Assembly: GCF_964020115.1 (NCBI RefSeq)
Contig: NZ_OZ026542.1
Coordinates: forward strand, 1-64,000
DNA length: 64,000 nucleotides
Direction of reading: 5' to 3'
Source of the DNA: Candidatus Regiella endosymbiont of Tuberolachnus salignus
Lineage (GTDB): Bacteria > Pseudomonadota > Gammaproteobacteria > Enterobacterales > Enterobacteriaceae
Shown here: positions 20,401 to 28,963 of the stretch, in pieces
How the letters are laid out: every line of letters begins with the position of its first letter
Position numbering within the stretch: position 1 is the stretch's first letter
The notes under the pieces: model-generated
Database searches by the model: none
Told to the model about the DNA's origin: nothing
The model's input: the letters and a program-made list of their open reading frames with translations, nothing else
Translations under genes and position numbers: made by a program

Positions 20401-20724
20401 ATGTTGGGTGTAGGTGATATTATAAAAAATGCCAAGGAAAATATAGAAAAAATACAGGCAGAAATTCAGCAAGCAGAAGCCACTGGTGAGTCAGGCGGTG
20501 GCGACGTTAAGGTAACAATTAATGGCGCGTATAAATGTTTAGACATTAGTATTGATCCAAGCCTAATAACAAATCTAATAACAGGTGAGGTAAATAAACA
20601 AGTATTAGAAGATCTGATTCGTGCCGCCTATGACAATGCAGTAGAAAAGATTGCAGCCATTCAAAAAGAAAAATTAGGTGCAATATCAAACGCATTTCCA
20701 CCAGGTTTCAAGATGCCATTTTAA
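20401..20724 (+). CDS. ybaB: YbaB/EbfC nucleoid-associated protein
   Basis: A 107-residue DNA-binding protein (E. coli YbaB is 109) that forms a dimer around DNA. Typical segments are an N-terminal coiled region MLGVGDIIKNAKENIEKIQAE, the central VKVTINGAYKCLDISIDPSL and the C-terminal PPGFKMPF. It follows dnaX as in other Enterobacterales. recR, the usual third gene, is missing: a tRNA gene comes next. Confidence 0.95.
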   Translation: MLGVGDIIKNAKENIEKIQAEIQQAEATGESGGGDVKVTINGAYKCLDISIDPSLITNLITGEVNKQVLEDLIRAAYDNAVEKIAAIQKEKLGAISNAFPPGFKMPF

Positions 20725-20840
20725 ATGTAGTGATGGTGATCCTTCTTGGGTACTTAGCAGTGGAGATGCCAAAATTGAATTATTTCCACTTAATGTCAAT
20801 AGAAGCATCTATCATGGATAAACAATAAGTTACTCAATTT

Positions 20841-20915
20841 GTCCCTGTAGTTAAACGGATATAACAAGCCCCTCCTAAGGGCTAGTTACTGGTTCGATTC
20901 CAGTCGGGGACACCA
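20841..20915 (+). tRNA. tRNA-Arg (anticodon CCT)
   Basis: A full cloverleaf with an encoded CCA end. The acceptor GTCCCTG pairs with CGGGGAC (one G-T pair), the anticodon stem AGCCC/GGGCT encloses CTCCTAA (anticodon CCT), and the T-arm is ACTGG-TTCGATT-CCAGT. The 3' half of this gene is a frequent phage attachment site in Enterobacterales, but no integrase lies beside it here. Confidence 0.96.
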
Positions 20916-21228
20916 TTTATGGCGGTGCAAATGCCAAAAAAATTTTCTACCCTTAATGAATAATTCTAAATTTTTCTAACCCTGAGGTGTGAATCTGTAT
21001 CACATTCGGCTCAACAGGATTTGAGAAAACATCGACAACACATCATCTGTCTGACTGTTTCTCATCAATTCAATATCAAAATTTTTGAATAGAAGTTAAT
21101 AATATAATCTTGGCTTGAATATTGCGCCCTTGATTTTTGATGAGTAAAGTCTTATCTATGCTATGTGCTCATATGAAAAGAGGGCACTGTTTTTTTTCCA
21201 ACAAACTCGTCAATGAGGGAAACAAGGC
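20916..21228. other. Intergenic region between tRNA-Arg and rmf
   Basis: No gene is seen. It should contain the rmf promoter. A stretch of T near 21190 and a GAGGGAAACAAGGC ribosome site precede the rmf ATG. Confidence 0.5.
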
Positions 21229-21396
21229 ATGAAAAGACAGAAGAGAGATCCACTACAAAGAGCATTGTCACGTGGTTATCAAGCAGGGATAACTGGTCGT
21301 TCAAAAGAAAAGTGTCCCTATCAGTCGTTAAATGCACGTAGTCATTGGTTAGGAGGTTGGCGACAGGCCATAGCAGATAAGAGTGTTATCGCCTAA
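21229..21396 (+). CDS. rmf: Ribosome modulation factor
   Basis: A 55-residue basic protein that dimerises ribosomes into inactive 100S particles in stationary phase. The sequence starts MKRQKRDPLQRALSRGYQAG and contains GRSKEKCPYQ and HWLGGWRQAIAD, closely matching E. coli RMF (55 residues). AGGGAAACAAGGC stands before the ATG. It is divergent from its neighbour ybaB-tRNA block but keeps the E. coli association with fabA, ycbZ and matP. A hairpin terminator follows. Confidence 0.95.
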   Translation: MKRQKRDPLQRALSRGYQAGITGRSKEKCPYQSLNARSHWLGGWRQAIADKSVIA

Positions 21397-21420
21397 GTAG
21401 CGTACGCTAAAAATGATAAA

Positions 21421-21444
21421 ACCTCCGCAGAGCGGGGGTTTTTT
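21421..21444. terminator. Terminator between convergent rmf and fabA
   Basis: ACCTCCGC (21421-21428), AGA loop, GCGGGGGT (21432-21439) and then five more T on the plus strand. On the minus strand the hairpin is followed by a shorter T run, so it may serve fabA as well. Confidence 0.85.
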
Positions 21445-21472
21445 AATGCTGTTGTTTAATGGTATTGATTTA

Positions 21473-22015
21473 TTAACAGTTATTAGTCTTATTGAACAGT
21501 CCTACTTTTAACTCAGTGGCAGTGTAGATTTTTTGGCCATCTACCGAGACTTCTCCATCAGCAATACCCAAAATGCACCAACTCTTCTTAATACGTTTGA
21601 AATTAATTTTATACGTTACTTTTTTTGATGTAGGTAACACTTCACCGCTAAATTTCACTTCACCTACTCCAAGTGCGCGCCCTTTACCTTCATATCCCAG
21701 CCAGCCAAGATAGAAACCGACCAGTTGCCACATAGCATCTAAGCCAAGGCACCCTGGCATGACAGGATCACCAATGAAATGACATTTAAAGAACCAAAGG
21801 TCAGGGTTAATGTCGAGCTCCGCTTCAATACAACCTTTATGATATTCACCCCCGTCTGTGTTGATGCTAGTAATGCGATCCATCATTAACATATTGTCGG
21901 CTGGCAAACAGGGTCCGTTTGTTGCTGTAAAAAGCTCGCCACGTCCTGATGCTTTAAGATCGTCTTCTGTATAAGATTTTTCTTTATAAGGTTGAGATTT
22001 ATCTTTATCTGCCAT
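21473..22015 (-). CDS. fabA: 3-hydroxydecanoyl-ACP dehydratase/isomerase FabA
   Basis: A 180-residue enzyme that dehydrates 3-hydroxydecanoyl-ACP and isomerises the double bond, the entry to unsaturated fatty acids. The catalytic His is H79 in [11 protein letters not shown] and the Asp is D93 in [10 protein letters not shown]. Conserved [15 protein letters not shown] and [12 protein letters not shown] are present. It is a few residues longer than the E. coli protein (172), all at the N-terminus ([13 protein letters not shown]). A family B repeat occupies the region just upstream. Confidence 0.97.
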   Translation of the reverse strand: MADKDKSQPYKEKSYTEDDLKASGRGELFTATNGPCLPADNMLMMDRITSINTDGGEYHKGCIEAELDINPDLWFFKCHFIGDPVMPGCLGLDAMWQLVGFYLGWLGYEGKGRALGVGEVKFSGEVLPTSKKVTYKINFKRIKKSWCILGIADGEVSVDGQKIYTATELKVGLFNKTNNC

Positions 22016-22049
22016 ATTTTTAGTGAGCCTTCTTTAAGGACTGTGGGTA

Positions 22050-22174
22050 TATACCGTTCGTCTTTGAAGCCGCCGCGTTGTTGGCTGCGGGTGCTCGCCT
22101 CATCAGGTAGTCTGTCTACGCTCATCGGTCAGGCGCCCTGGTAGCCGAAGGCAACTTCAAAGGCGAACGGTATA
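22050..22174. repeat. Family B element, copy 4
   Basis: 125 bp from TATACCGTTCG to CGAACGGTATA, preceded by a stray right-end scrap (CTTTAAGGACTGTGGGTA). It sits between fabA and ycbZ and ends 6 bases before the ycbZ stop codon. Confidence 0.85.
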
Positions 22175-22179
22175 TTCTA

Positions 22180-23937
22180 CTAGTGTAACCAGCTTAACCA
22201 ACGAAGTGGCCAAGGCCGCCGTCGATCATGCATATGTACTTGAGCAATACGCTCTTGGATGATGCCTAATAAATTAGTTTGATTTTCATGACTGTAGGGC
22301 AATCCAGTCAATAATGGCAATGCTTCTGCCACGGTATCTACCGCCCATAAATGAAATTGTTCATTTTTCACTGCTTCAACCACGGCTTGATGAAGACAAA
22401 GATGACGGATATTGCTGGTGGGTAGGATCACCCCCTGTGCGCCTGTTAAGCCACGCCGTTGACAGACTTCGAAAAAACCTTCGATTTTTTCATTAATTCC
22501 TCCAATCGACAGAACATTACCAAACTGATCGACAGAGCCGGTTACGGCTAATTGCTGCTGAATGGGTTGTTGAGAAAGTGCACTGATCAACGCACATAAC
22601 TCAGCTAACGATGCGCTGTCACCATCAATATCGCCGTAAGATTGTTCAAAAACAATAGAGGCGGAGAAGGGTTGCGGTTGTTCTAAAGCCAATTCTGAAA
22701 TTAAAAACGCCTGCATAATCATCATGCCTTTGGCGTGAAGATTCCCCCCTAGCTCTGCTTTACGTTCCACATCTACGAATTCACCATCCCCTAGATGCAC
22801 TACGCAGCTAATGCGCGTTGGCTCCCCCATGGTACTGGGATGCCCTGGGTATTCCAGTACCGATAATCCATTGATTTGGCCAATCACTGAGCCTTCGGTT
22901 TGGATTAAAATTTGGCCTAATTCAATTTCATTTTGCAATTGTTCAGCGAGATAACTTTGGCGCCAATGTCGATTATTTAACGCTATATTCAGCGTGTTGG
23001 CAGTGATAGTCTCTGTTTCTTGATGTAATGCCGCTTCGGTTAATTGATGACTAAGCCATTGTGGGCAAAGTGGCAGACAATGCTGATCACCGCTGTAGCG
23101 AACTGCTTGTTGAAATAATACTGGCCATGCGTCATTAGCTAATGGTGGTAATTGATTTTGTTCCTGCAACCCGTTGATATAACTGCACCACAATGACATA
23201 TCGTCAATATTATTGAGTGGCAATTGCGTTTCAAATTCACCATAGCTTGCTATTTTGCTCAATTCGGGCTCTATATCATGGAAATCTCCTAGCCCATGAC
23301 GATCCCCCACTATGACTAGACGTAGATTAAGGGGGATGGGAGGAATAACCATCGGCAAGGCGCACTTTTCATCAGGAGATAACCACTCAAAACGCTGTTG
23401 TATTATCATTTTTTTGAGTCGTAACCACATCAATGGTTGAGAGAGTAAGGTGTGAATGGCAAGAATCAACACCCCTCCATTCACCTGATGTATTAAACCC
23501 GGCTGTAGGCTAATTTGATCTTTATGCCGTCTAACACAACCAAACAGCTGCTCTGGTTCAACCCATTCTTGATAGAGGCAAGTGGTTTTCGTGGCAAAAA
23601 GCTCATAACCTTTTTGTGCCGCCAGCCAAGTGATTTGATCATTTTGTATCTGATAGTCACCACCATAAAGAACAGGTGGTTTTGATTGGCTGTTTTTTAT
23701 TATTTGAGCAATTAGCGTAAGATAATCACTGCTTTCTTGTGCTTTAATCAGCATAAAACGTGATTTAGATTGTGGGTGACAGAATAATTTTATACTGCTT
23801 GTTAACCGCAGTTGCACCTCGGAACAAATCACCGGTGCTAACTGAGTGGCTCTAGCAAATAATGCCTGATAAGGCGTCGTGTCGGGCAGAAGAGACTGCC
23901 ATTTGAGTCGTTTATTGGTCAAAGTGGTTAGATACAA
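22180..23937 (-). CDS. ycbZ: Lon-like protease YcbZ (LonH)
   Basis: A 585-residue Lon-type serine protease (E. coli YcbZ is 586). The N-terminal two thirds is a degenerate AAA-like region without a clear Walker A. The C-terminal protease domain has the Ser-Lys dyad: Ser in DGDSASLAELCALISAL and Lys in GGINEKIEGFFEVC. Further conserved segments are GEPTRISCVVHLGDGEFVD and LGGNLHAKGMMI. The physiological substrate is not settled in E. coli. It is flanked by fabA and the divergent matP, as in E. coli. Confidence 0.93.
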   Translation of the reverse strand: MYLTTLTNKRLKWQSLLPDTTPYQALFARATQLAPVICSEVQLRLTSSIKLFCHPQSKSRFMLIKAQESSDYLTLIAQIIKNSQSKPPVLYGGDYQIQNDQITWLAAQKGYELFATKTTCLYQEWVEPEQLFGCVRRHKDQISLQPGLIHQVNGGVLILAIHTLLSQPLMWLRLKKMIIQQRFEWLSPDEKCALPMVIPPIPLNLRLVIVGDRHGLGDFHDIEPELSKIASYGEFETQLPLNNIDDMSLWCSYINGLQEQNQLPPLANDAWPVLFQQAVRYSGDQHCLPLCPQWLSHQLTEAALHQETETITANTLNIALNNRHWRQSYLAEQLQNEIELGQILIQTEGSVIGQINGLSVLEYPGHPSTMGEPTRISCVVHLGDGEFVDVERKAELGGNLHAKGMMIMQAFLISELALEQPQPFSASIVFEQSYGDIDGDSASLAELCALISALSQQPIQQQLAVTGSVDQFGNVLSIGGINEKIEGFFEVCQRRGLTGAQGVILPTSNIRHLCLHQAVVEAVKNEQFHLWAVDTVAEALPLLTGLPYSHENQTNLLGIIQERIAQVHMHDRRRPWPLRWLSWLH

Positions 23938-24078
23938 TGTAAAAAGAAAAAGCGATTATACAAGAATAAAGCAAGCTGCATAGTATAGCGATCTCAGTTA
24001 GCGAGTATTTAATAGCGTGAGAATATCAAAAATTCTGTTATGCTGATTAAAAGTTACACGGTCACTATAGAGTTTACT

Positions 24079-24528
24079 ATGAAATATCAACAACTAAATA
24101 ATCTTGAAAGCGGTTGGAAATATGCGTATTTGAGGAAAAAACACCGTGAAGGTGAAATGATCACCTGCCATATTGAAAACAGTGCCGCGCAAGAAGCGAT
24201 TAGGCAATTGTTTGAATTGGAAAAAGAGTCAGAAAAAGTTATCGCATGGATTAATCAGCATATTAACTTAGATCTACATAATCGCATGAAACAAACTATC
24301 CGAGCGCGTCGTAAGCGTTATTTTAACGCTGAACATCAGCATACTCGGAAAAAATCGATCGATTTGGAGTTTTCAGTGTGGCAACGTTTGTCCATATTGG
24401 CGCATCATTATCAGCGTACCTTGTCAGAAACCCTCATTCAGTTGATTGAAGATGCTGAATACAAAAAAAAATATGTTGAACAAATATCCTCTTTAAAACA
24501 GGAGCTAAAAGGGATGTTAGATAAGTGA
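24079..24528 (+). CDS. matP: Macrodomain Ter protein MatP
   Basis: A 149-residue protein that binds matS sites and organises the replication terminus domain. The start is set at the ATG at 24079 because [18 protein letters not shown] matches the E. coli beginning; an in-frame start at 24040 adds 13 residues of no family similarity. The invariant block [20 protein letters not shown] is followed by the ribbon-helix-helix part [14 protein letters not shown] and a C-terminal coiled coil. It is divergent from ycbZ. The usual upstream neighbours ompA and sulA are not here. Confidence 0.96.
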   Translation: MKYQQLNNLESGWKYAYLRKKHREGEMITCHIENSAAQEAIRQLFELEKESEKVIAWINQHINLDLHNRMKQTIRARRKRYFNAEHQHTRKKSIDLEFSVWQRLSILAHHYQRTLSETLIQLIEDAEYKKKYVEQISSLKQELKGMLDK

Positions 24529-24602
24529 AATTAATGCGCTATCGGGCAATAGACCTCTTTTCAAACCTACTGCGCAACGCAGAATTCACACCATGCAGTA
24601 GG

Positions 24603-25517
24603 TTATGCAAGACGTTTGTTTTGTCGCCTCCATTCCGCCAATAGGATACCGGCGGCAACCGATACATTGAGGCTTTCTACTAACCCGGTACCCAGTATAG
24701 AGACAGCGATATCTCCTTGTTGCCAAATGTCTTTTGTTATCCCGCTACTTTCTTGTCCGAGTACCAGCACTATTTTGTTCGGTAGCTTGGTGTTGGTGAG
24801 ATCGCTTCCTTTGTGGCTAGATGTCGTGACTATGCTGTATCCCGCTTTACGAAAATCAACTAATGCAGATAAAAGATCATCTGTATGGATGGCTTTAATG
24901 TGCTCGGCTCCGCCCTCAGCAGTACGCATTGCTGCCCCCGATTCTAGCATTGCGGGATCGTGCAGCAACACATGATGAATGCCGAAATGCGCACAAGTTC
25001 GCATAATTCCACCCAAATTATGTGGATTTCCTATGTTTTCTAGTGCGAGTACACAATCTTGCGCTGGTGTTTGCTGTAGATAAACGGCTCTATTTATCTC
25101 GCGATGAGATTTTTTTACGAGAAAACAAACCCCCTCGTGATGTTCGGTGCCAGACACTGTTGCGAGTTCTTTGCTATCGACGACATGGTAGGCCTTACGA
25201 TGGTCAGCCATCCATTTTAGCGCCATGCGAAAATCGGATATCGAGGTTTGTGAAAACCAGGCTTTTACGATGACTTCGGGGCGATTTTTAAACAATTGCT
25301 GGCAGGCGTTTTTTCCATAGATGCGTTTTTCTTCAGCACGTTGGCGCTGTAACTGAATGGGATCAATTTGGTTAGTGTCAATTTTTACGCTGTCATGATC
25401 ATGGCGGCGATTTTTGCCTCGTCGGAATTTTTTAGCGTGACTGTCGGTATTATTCTCATCACTACGGACGTACATCACTTTGATCTTACCGTTTTTGCCA
25501 TTCAAAAAATCGTTCAC
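24603..25517 (-). CDS. yfiF: YfiF, SpoU/TrmH-family RNA 2'-O-methyltransferase-like protein
   Basis: A 304-residue protein of the SPOUT class. I start it at a GTG at 25517 because MNDFLNGKNGKIKVMYVRS then matches the E. coli N-terminus (MND...GKVKVMYVRS) and AGGTGG sits 8 bases upstream; the in-frame GTG at 25529 would place that site inside the gene. An N-terminal substrate-binding domain (YGKNACQQLFKNRPE) precedes the SpoU fold with ENIGNPHNLGGIMRTCAHFG, LVLGQESSGI and LNVSVAAGILL, the knot motifs that bind S-adenosylmethionine. The RNA target is unknown. The disordered basic N-terminal stretch is shorter than in E. coli (345 residues). Confidence 0.9.
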   Translation of the reverse strand: MNDFLNGKNGKIKVMYVRSDENNTDSHAKKFRRGKNRRHDHDSVKIDTNQIDPIQLQRQRAEEKRIYGKNACQQLFKNRPEVIVKAWFSQTSISDFRMALKWMADHRKAYHVVDSKELATVSGTEHHEGVCFLVKKSHREINRAVYLQQTPAQDCVLALENIGNPHNLGGIMRTCAHFGIHHVLLHDPAMLESGAAMRTAEGGAEHIKAIHTDDLLSALVDFRKAGYSIVTTSSHKGSDLTNTKLPNKIVLVLGQESSGITKDIWQQGDIAVSILGTGLVESLNVSVAAGILLAEWRRQNKRLA

Positions 25518-25553
25518 TTTTGTTTCCACCTAAAATATACGTAAGAAGGGGGT

Positions 25554-25679
25554 TATACCCAATGAATTTCGAGTTACGGCAAGGCGGCAAGGGTGTGAGA
25601 CCGATGAGCGTAGACATACTACGTGATTCGGCGAGCACCCGAAGCCAACGCCGCCGTAACTTGAAAGGCGAAGGGTATA
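25554..25679. repeat. Family B element, copy 5
   Basis: 126 bp from TATACCC to GGGTATA. It is followed at 25693-25753 by a second, internally deleted copy (TATACCCTTCACC to GAAGAGTATA). Together they fill the space between yfiF and rsxC, where rsxD, rsxG and rsxE would be expected. Confidence 0.85.
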
Positions 25680-25757
25680 GATTAATTGTTTTATACCCTT
25701 CACCTACCCTGGCAGCCGAAGGCAGCTTCAAAGACGAAGAGTATATATTGACTTATT

Positions 25758-27395
25758 CTATTTAATAGATTGCGCTGCTTTTTTTGCCTTTGCTCTAGCA
25801 ATGGCTGCCGCAATGATGGCTTGGCGTCGGTCTTCTGGCTCTGCTGTGTTATTTTCCATCAATTTATCTAGTGATGGCGCTATTTCATTGATAGCGATTG
25901 AGGGCTGGTTTTTTGTTAATGCGGTTGATGAGGGGGAGCGAGAGGTTGATAACAAATTATGATGTTGTTCGCGAGCCAATTTTTCGCGTTGCAAGCGCAT
26001 TTTTTTAGCTTCGAACCTTTTTTTAGCCTCGGCTCCACGGAGCGTTTCTTGATCCAGTGCGCGTATTTCAGCTTTTTCCTGGCGGTAATATTGCACCAAT
26101 GGAATGTGGCTAGGACATACATAAGCACAAGCACCGCATTCGATACAATCAAATAAATGGTGATTACGGGCTTTTTCATGTTCGCCCGCGCGGCTGAACC
26201 AATAAAGTTGCTGCGGCAATAATCGCGCTGGACAGGCTTCGACGCAGAGCCCACAGCGGATACAGGGTTGTTCTGGCTCAGGTATTGCTATTTCAGTGTT
26301 GGCCGCAGCAACAATACAGTTACTGATTTTTACAATAGGGACATCTTGGCTGGGGAGCGTAAAGCCCATCAGGGGTCCCCCCATGATAAGTATGGGTCGA
26401 GGCGGCGGCTGGAAGCCGGCTTGGGTGAGTAAATGACTGACTGGTGTCCCTAATCGCACCCAAAAATTTCCTGGATTGGAGAGGGCATCACCGGTTAAGG
26501 TCACGACTCGCTCGATTAATGGTTGATTATCAATAATGGCGCGTTTTATTGCGAAGACGGTAGCGACATTTTGCATCATCACGCCAATAGAAGAAGAATG
26601 TTTACCCGGTGGAACTTCCCTGCCCGTTAGAATTTTCGTTAATTGTTTTGCTCCCCCTGATGGGTATTTGGTCGGTACGATCCTTAGCTGAATGATTTCA
26701 TCATCGTTTAACGCTTTTTTAAGTGCCGTAATCGCTTCGGGTTTATTATCTTCGATACCAATGAGTACTTGTTTGGATCCCAATATAGACATAAGTATGC
26801 GGATACCCATGATGATTTCGTTGGCATGCTCCTGTATCAAGCGGTCATCAGCAGTAATATAAGGCTCACATTCAACTGCATTGATAATTAAAATTTCATT
26901 GCTATCGAGACCCGAAGCCAGCTTACTGGCGGTGGGAAAACCGGCACCCCCGAGTCCAGCAATACCCGCTAGATGGATTTTTTCGAGTAATTGTTGTGCC
27001 GTCAATTGTCGATAATTTACCGGCGGGTCGGGTTCACACCCGATATCTTTTCCATCAGGGATGATCTGTATACAGGGCTCAGATAATCCAGAAGGATGGG
27101 CGACAATATGAGGTTTAATGGCGCTGATAATGCCTGAGCTGGGGGCATGCACCGGTAGTGCGCGATCATGGCCAGAGGTTAATGGTTGGCCTTTTAGCAC
27201 GCTGTCACCCATTTTCACTAACAGCTCGGCAGGTGATCCCAAATGTTGTTGTAGGGGGATGATAAAAAATTCAGGTAACGGGCAAGTACGTATTGGTACT
27301 TTGCTAGACTGTAATTTCATTTCTGGCAGATGGATCCCGCCATCGAAGTTCCATAGTTTATTTGTCTTACTGTATGAACGAAGTAGCTTAAACAT
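25758..27395 (-). CDS. rsxC: RsxC, electron transport complex subunit
   Basis: A 545-residue NADH-binding, iron-sulfur subunit of the Rsx/Rnf complex, which uses reducing power to keep SoxR reduced. The start is ATG 27395 ([27 protein letters not shown]), overlapping the rsxB stop by 8 bases. The Gly-rich NADH/FMN region has [13 protein letters not shown]; two 4Fe-4S motifs are [12 protein letters not shown] and [12 protein letters not shown]. The E. coli protein is 740 residues because of many Ala/Lys repeats at the C-terminus; here one unit, [17 protein letters not shown], remains. The next genes of the operon are absent downstream. Confidence 0.93.
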   Translation of the reverse strand: MFKLLRSYSKTNKLWNFDGGIHLPEMKLQSSKVPIRTCPLPEFFIIPLQQHLGSPAELLVKMGDSVLKGQPLTSGHDRALPVHAPSSGIISAIKPHIVAHPSGLSEPCIQIIPDGKDIGCEPDPPVNYRQLTAQQLLEKIHLAGIAGLGGAGFPTASKLASGLDSNEILIINAVECEPYITADDRLIQEHANEIIMGIRILMSILGSKQVLIGIEDNKPEAITALKKALNDDEIIQLRIVPTKYPSGGAKQLTKILTGREVPPGKHSSSIGVMMQNVATVFAIKRAIIDNQPLIERVVTLTGDALSNPGNFWVRLGTPVSHLLTQAGFQPPPRPILIMGGPLMGFTLPSQDVPIVKISNCIVAAANTEIAIPEPEQPCIRCGLCVEACPARLLPQQLYWFSRAGEHEKARNHHLFDCIECGACAYVCPSHIPLVQYYRQEKAEIRALDQETLRGAEAKKRFEAKKMRLQREKLAREQHHNLLSTSRSPSSTALTKNQPSIAINEIAPSLDKLMENNTAEPEDRRQAIIAAAIARAKAKKAAQSIK

Positions 27396-27993
27396 GTTGA
27401 TCCACATCGATGACTTTGATTGGAATGATCTGTGAAGTTTTTTTTACCGGGACAGTATTCAGATCCCATTTCCAGTTAGCTAGCGTGGTGGCAACAGGTA
27501 TCATTTCAATACAATCGGTTGGACAGGGCGCAACACACAAATCACAGCCAGTACAGAGATCGGGTAATACTGTGTGTAATGCGCGGGTAGCGCCAACAAT
27601 AGCATCTACCGGGCAGGCTTGAATACATTTTGTGCAACCTATGCAATTACTTTCATCAATAAATGCCACTTTTCTTTGCGGGTTAACGCGGCTTTCATCA
27701 CCGTCGAGAGGTTGTGGCTCGATCCCTAATAGTTCGGCCAGTTTAAGCATAACCTTTTCGCCCCCGGGGGCGCATTGGTTAATTTTTTCATTGTTATTTG
27801 AGACCGCCTCGGCGTAAGGACGGCAGCCAGGGTAACCACATTGACCGCATTGACTTTGTGGTAGGATTTGATCAATTTGCTCGACGATAGGATCTTGTTC
27901 TACGCGAAAGCGTCGCGCGGCAAAGCCGAGAACAATGCCACAGACGAGTGCTAGCGTGCTTAATACACTAATAGCAATCCATAATGACAACAT
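27388..27993 (-). CDS. rsxB: RsxB, iron-sulfur subunit
   Basis: A 201-residue subunit with an N-terminal membrane helix (about residues 5-26), a four-Cys motif [13 protein letters not shown], and two ferredoxin-type motifs [12 protein letters not shown] and [12 protein letters not shown]. It passes electrons within the Rsx complex at the inner membrane. It begins one base within the rsxA stop and overlaps rsxC, so rsxA-B-C are tightly coupled. Confidence 0.95.
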   Translation of the reverse strand: MLSLWIAISVLSTLALVCGIVLGFAARRFRVEQDPIVEQIDQILPQSQCGQCGYPGCRPYAEAVSNNNEKINQCAPGGEKVMLKLAELLGIEPQPLDGDESRVNPQRKVAFIDESNCIGCTKCIQACPVDAIVGATRALHTVLPDLCTGCDLCVAPCPTDCIEMIPVATTLANWKWDLNTVPVKKTSQIIPIKVIDVDQHV

Positions 27994-28583
27994 CAGAATT
28001 TTACCAGGCCAGTAAAGCCCATAAATGCCAGCGACATTAATCCGGCGGTGATTAATGCGATGGGAGAACCACGGAAAGGCGCTGGAACGTCGGCTCCCTC
28101 AAGCCGTTCACGAATGGCAGCAAAAAGAACCATAACCAATGAAAATCCGATCGCCGCGCCGAAACCATAAACCACCGACTGTAGAAAATTATGCGCTTGA
28201 TTGATATTGAGCAGTGCGACACCCAGCACCGCACAATTTGTGGTAATCAAAGGCAAAAATATTCCCAGTAAACGATAGAGTACGGGGCTTGTTTTTCTTA
28301 CCATTAACTCAGTGAACTGTACCACCACTGCGATAACCAAAATAAAAGATAGCGTGCGTAAATAACTTAGCCCTAAAGGTGACAGAACAACGCTTTCTAG
28401 TATCCAAGCACAAACTGAGGCGGATGTTAGCACGAAAGTAGTGGCGAGTCCCATACCGATAGCGGTTGTTAATTTTTTTGACACGCCCATAAATGGACAC
28501 AAGCCAAGAAATTTGACCAATACGAAATTATTGACCAAAACGGTACTGATGAAGAGTAAAAAATATTCAGTCATGGTATGCAA
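27993..28583 (-). CDS. rsxA: RsxA, membrane subunit
   Basis: A 196-residue integral membrane protein with about six hydrophobic helices, starting [32 protein letters not shown], the family signature (E. coli RsxA is 193 residues, so the Met at residue 4 may be the true start). It forms the membrane core of the complex together with RsxE, which is not in this window. First gene of the operon. Confidence 0.95.
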   Translation of the reverse strand: MHTMTEYFLLFISTVLVNNFVLVKFLGLCPFMGVSKKLTTAIGMGLATTFVLTSASVCAWILESVVLSPLGLSYLRTLSFILVIAVVVQFTELMVRKTSPVLYRLLGIFLPLITTNCAVLGVALLNINQAHNFLQSVVYGFGAAIGFSLVMVLFAAIRERLEGADVPAPFRGSPIALITAGLMSLAFMGFTGLVKF

Positions 28584-28963
28584 AACCTGAAAAAATAGCG
28601 ACTAAAGAATAGACTGTCACCATTATCCAAAATTAGTGTACTGACGACAACTACGGGATAACGACTGAATTATGCTATCTCTACAATAACCCTTTTTTAA
28701 AGCCTATTTCCTGAGACGTATCGGCGCGTTATGTATAATATAAATTTTCTTTCTTCATGCCTGAACTTATTTTAAATAATTAAATTTTATTAGAGAGTTG
28801 AATATTTTTTAAATTGTGCCTTATAGTGTTGAATTAAAATGTATCCTGCCGTATAAGAAAGTTTATTTTATAGCGACATTTGATCGATTGATAATTAAGG
28901 TTTGCAAATAAAATAAAAAATGTAGGCAGATTATTTATAAATAGAAAATAGGTAGTATTAGCT
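28584..28963. other. Divergent promoter region, rsxA / rtxB
   Basis: 380 AT-rich bases between the oppositely oriented rsx and rtx operons. It must contain both promoters. The rtxB start is preceded by ATAGGTAGT. No gene or repeat was recognised. Confidence 0.55.

Noticed and set aside
28052..28500. ORFs overlapping rsxA in other frames
   Set aside because: Shadow frames of a conserved membrane protein gene.
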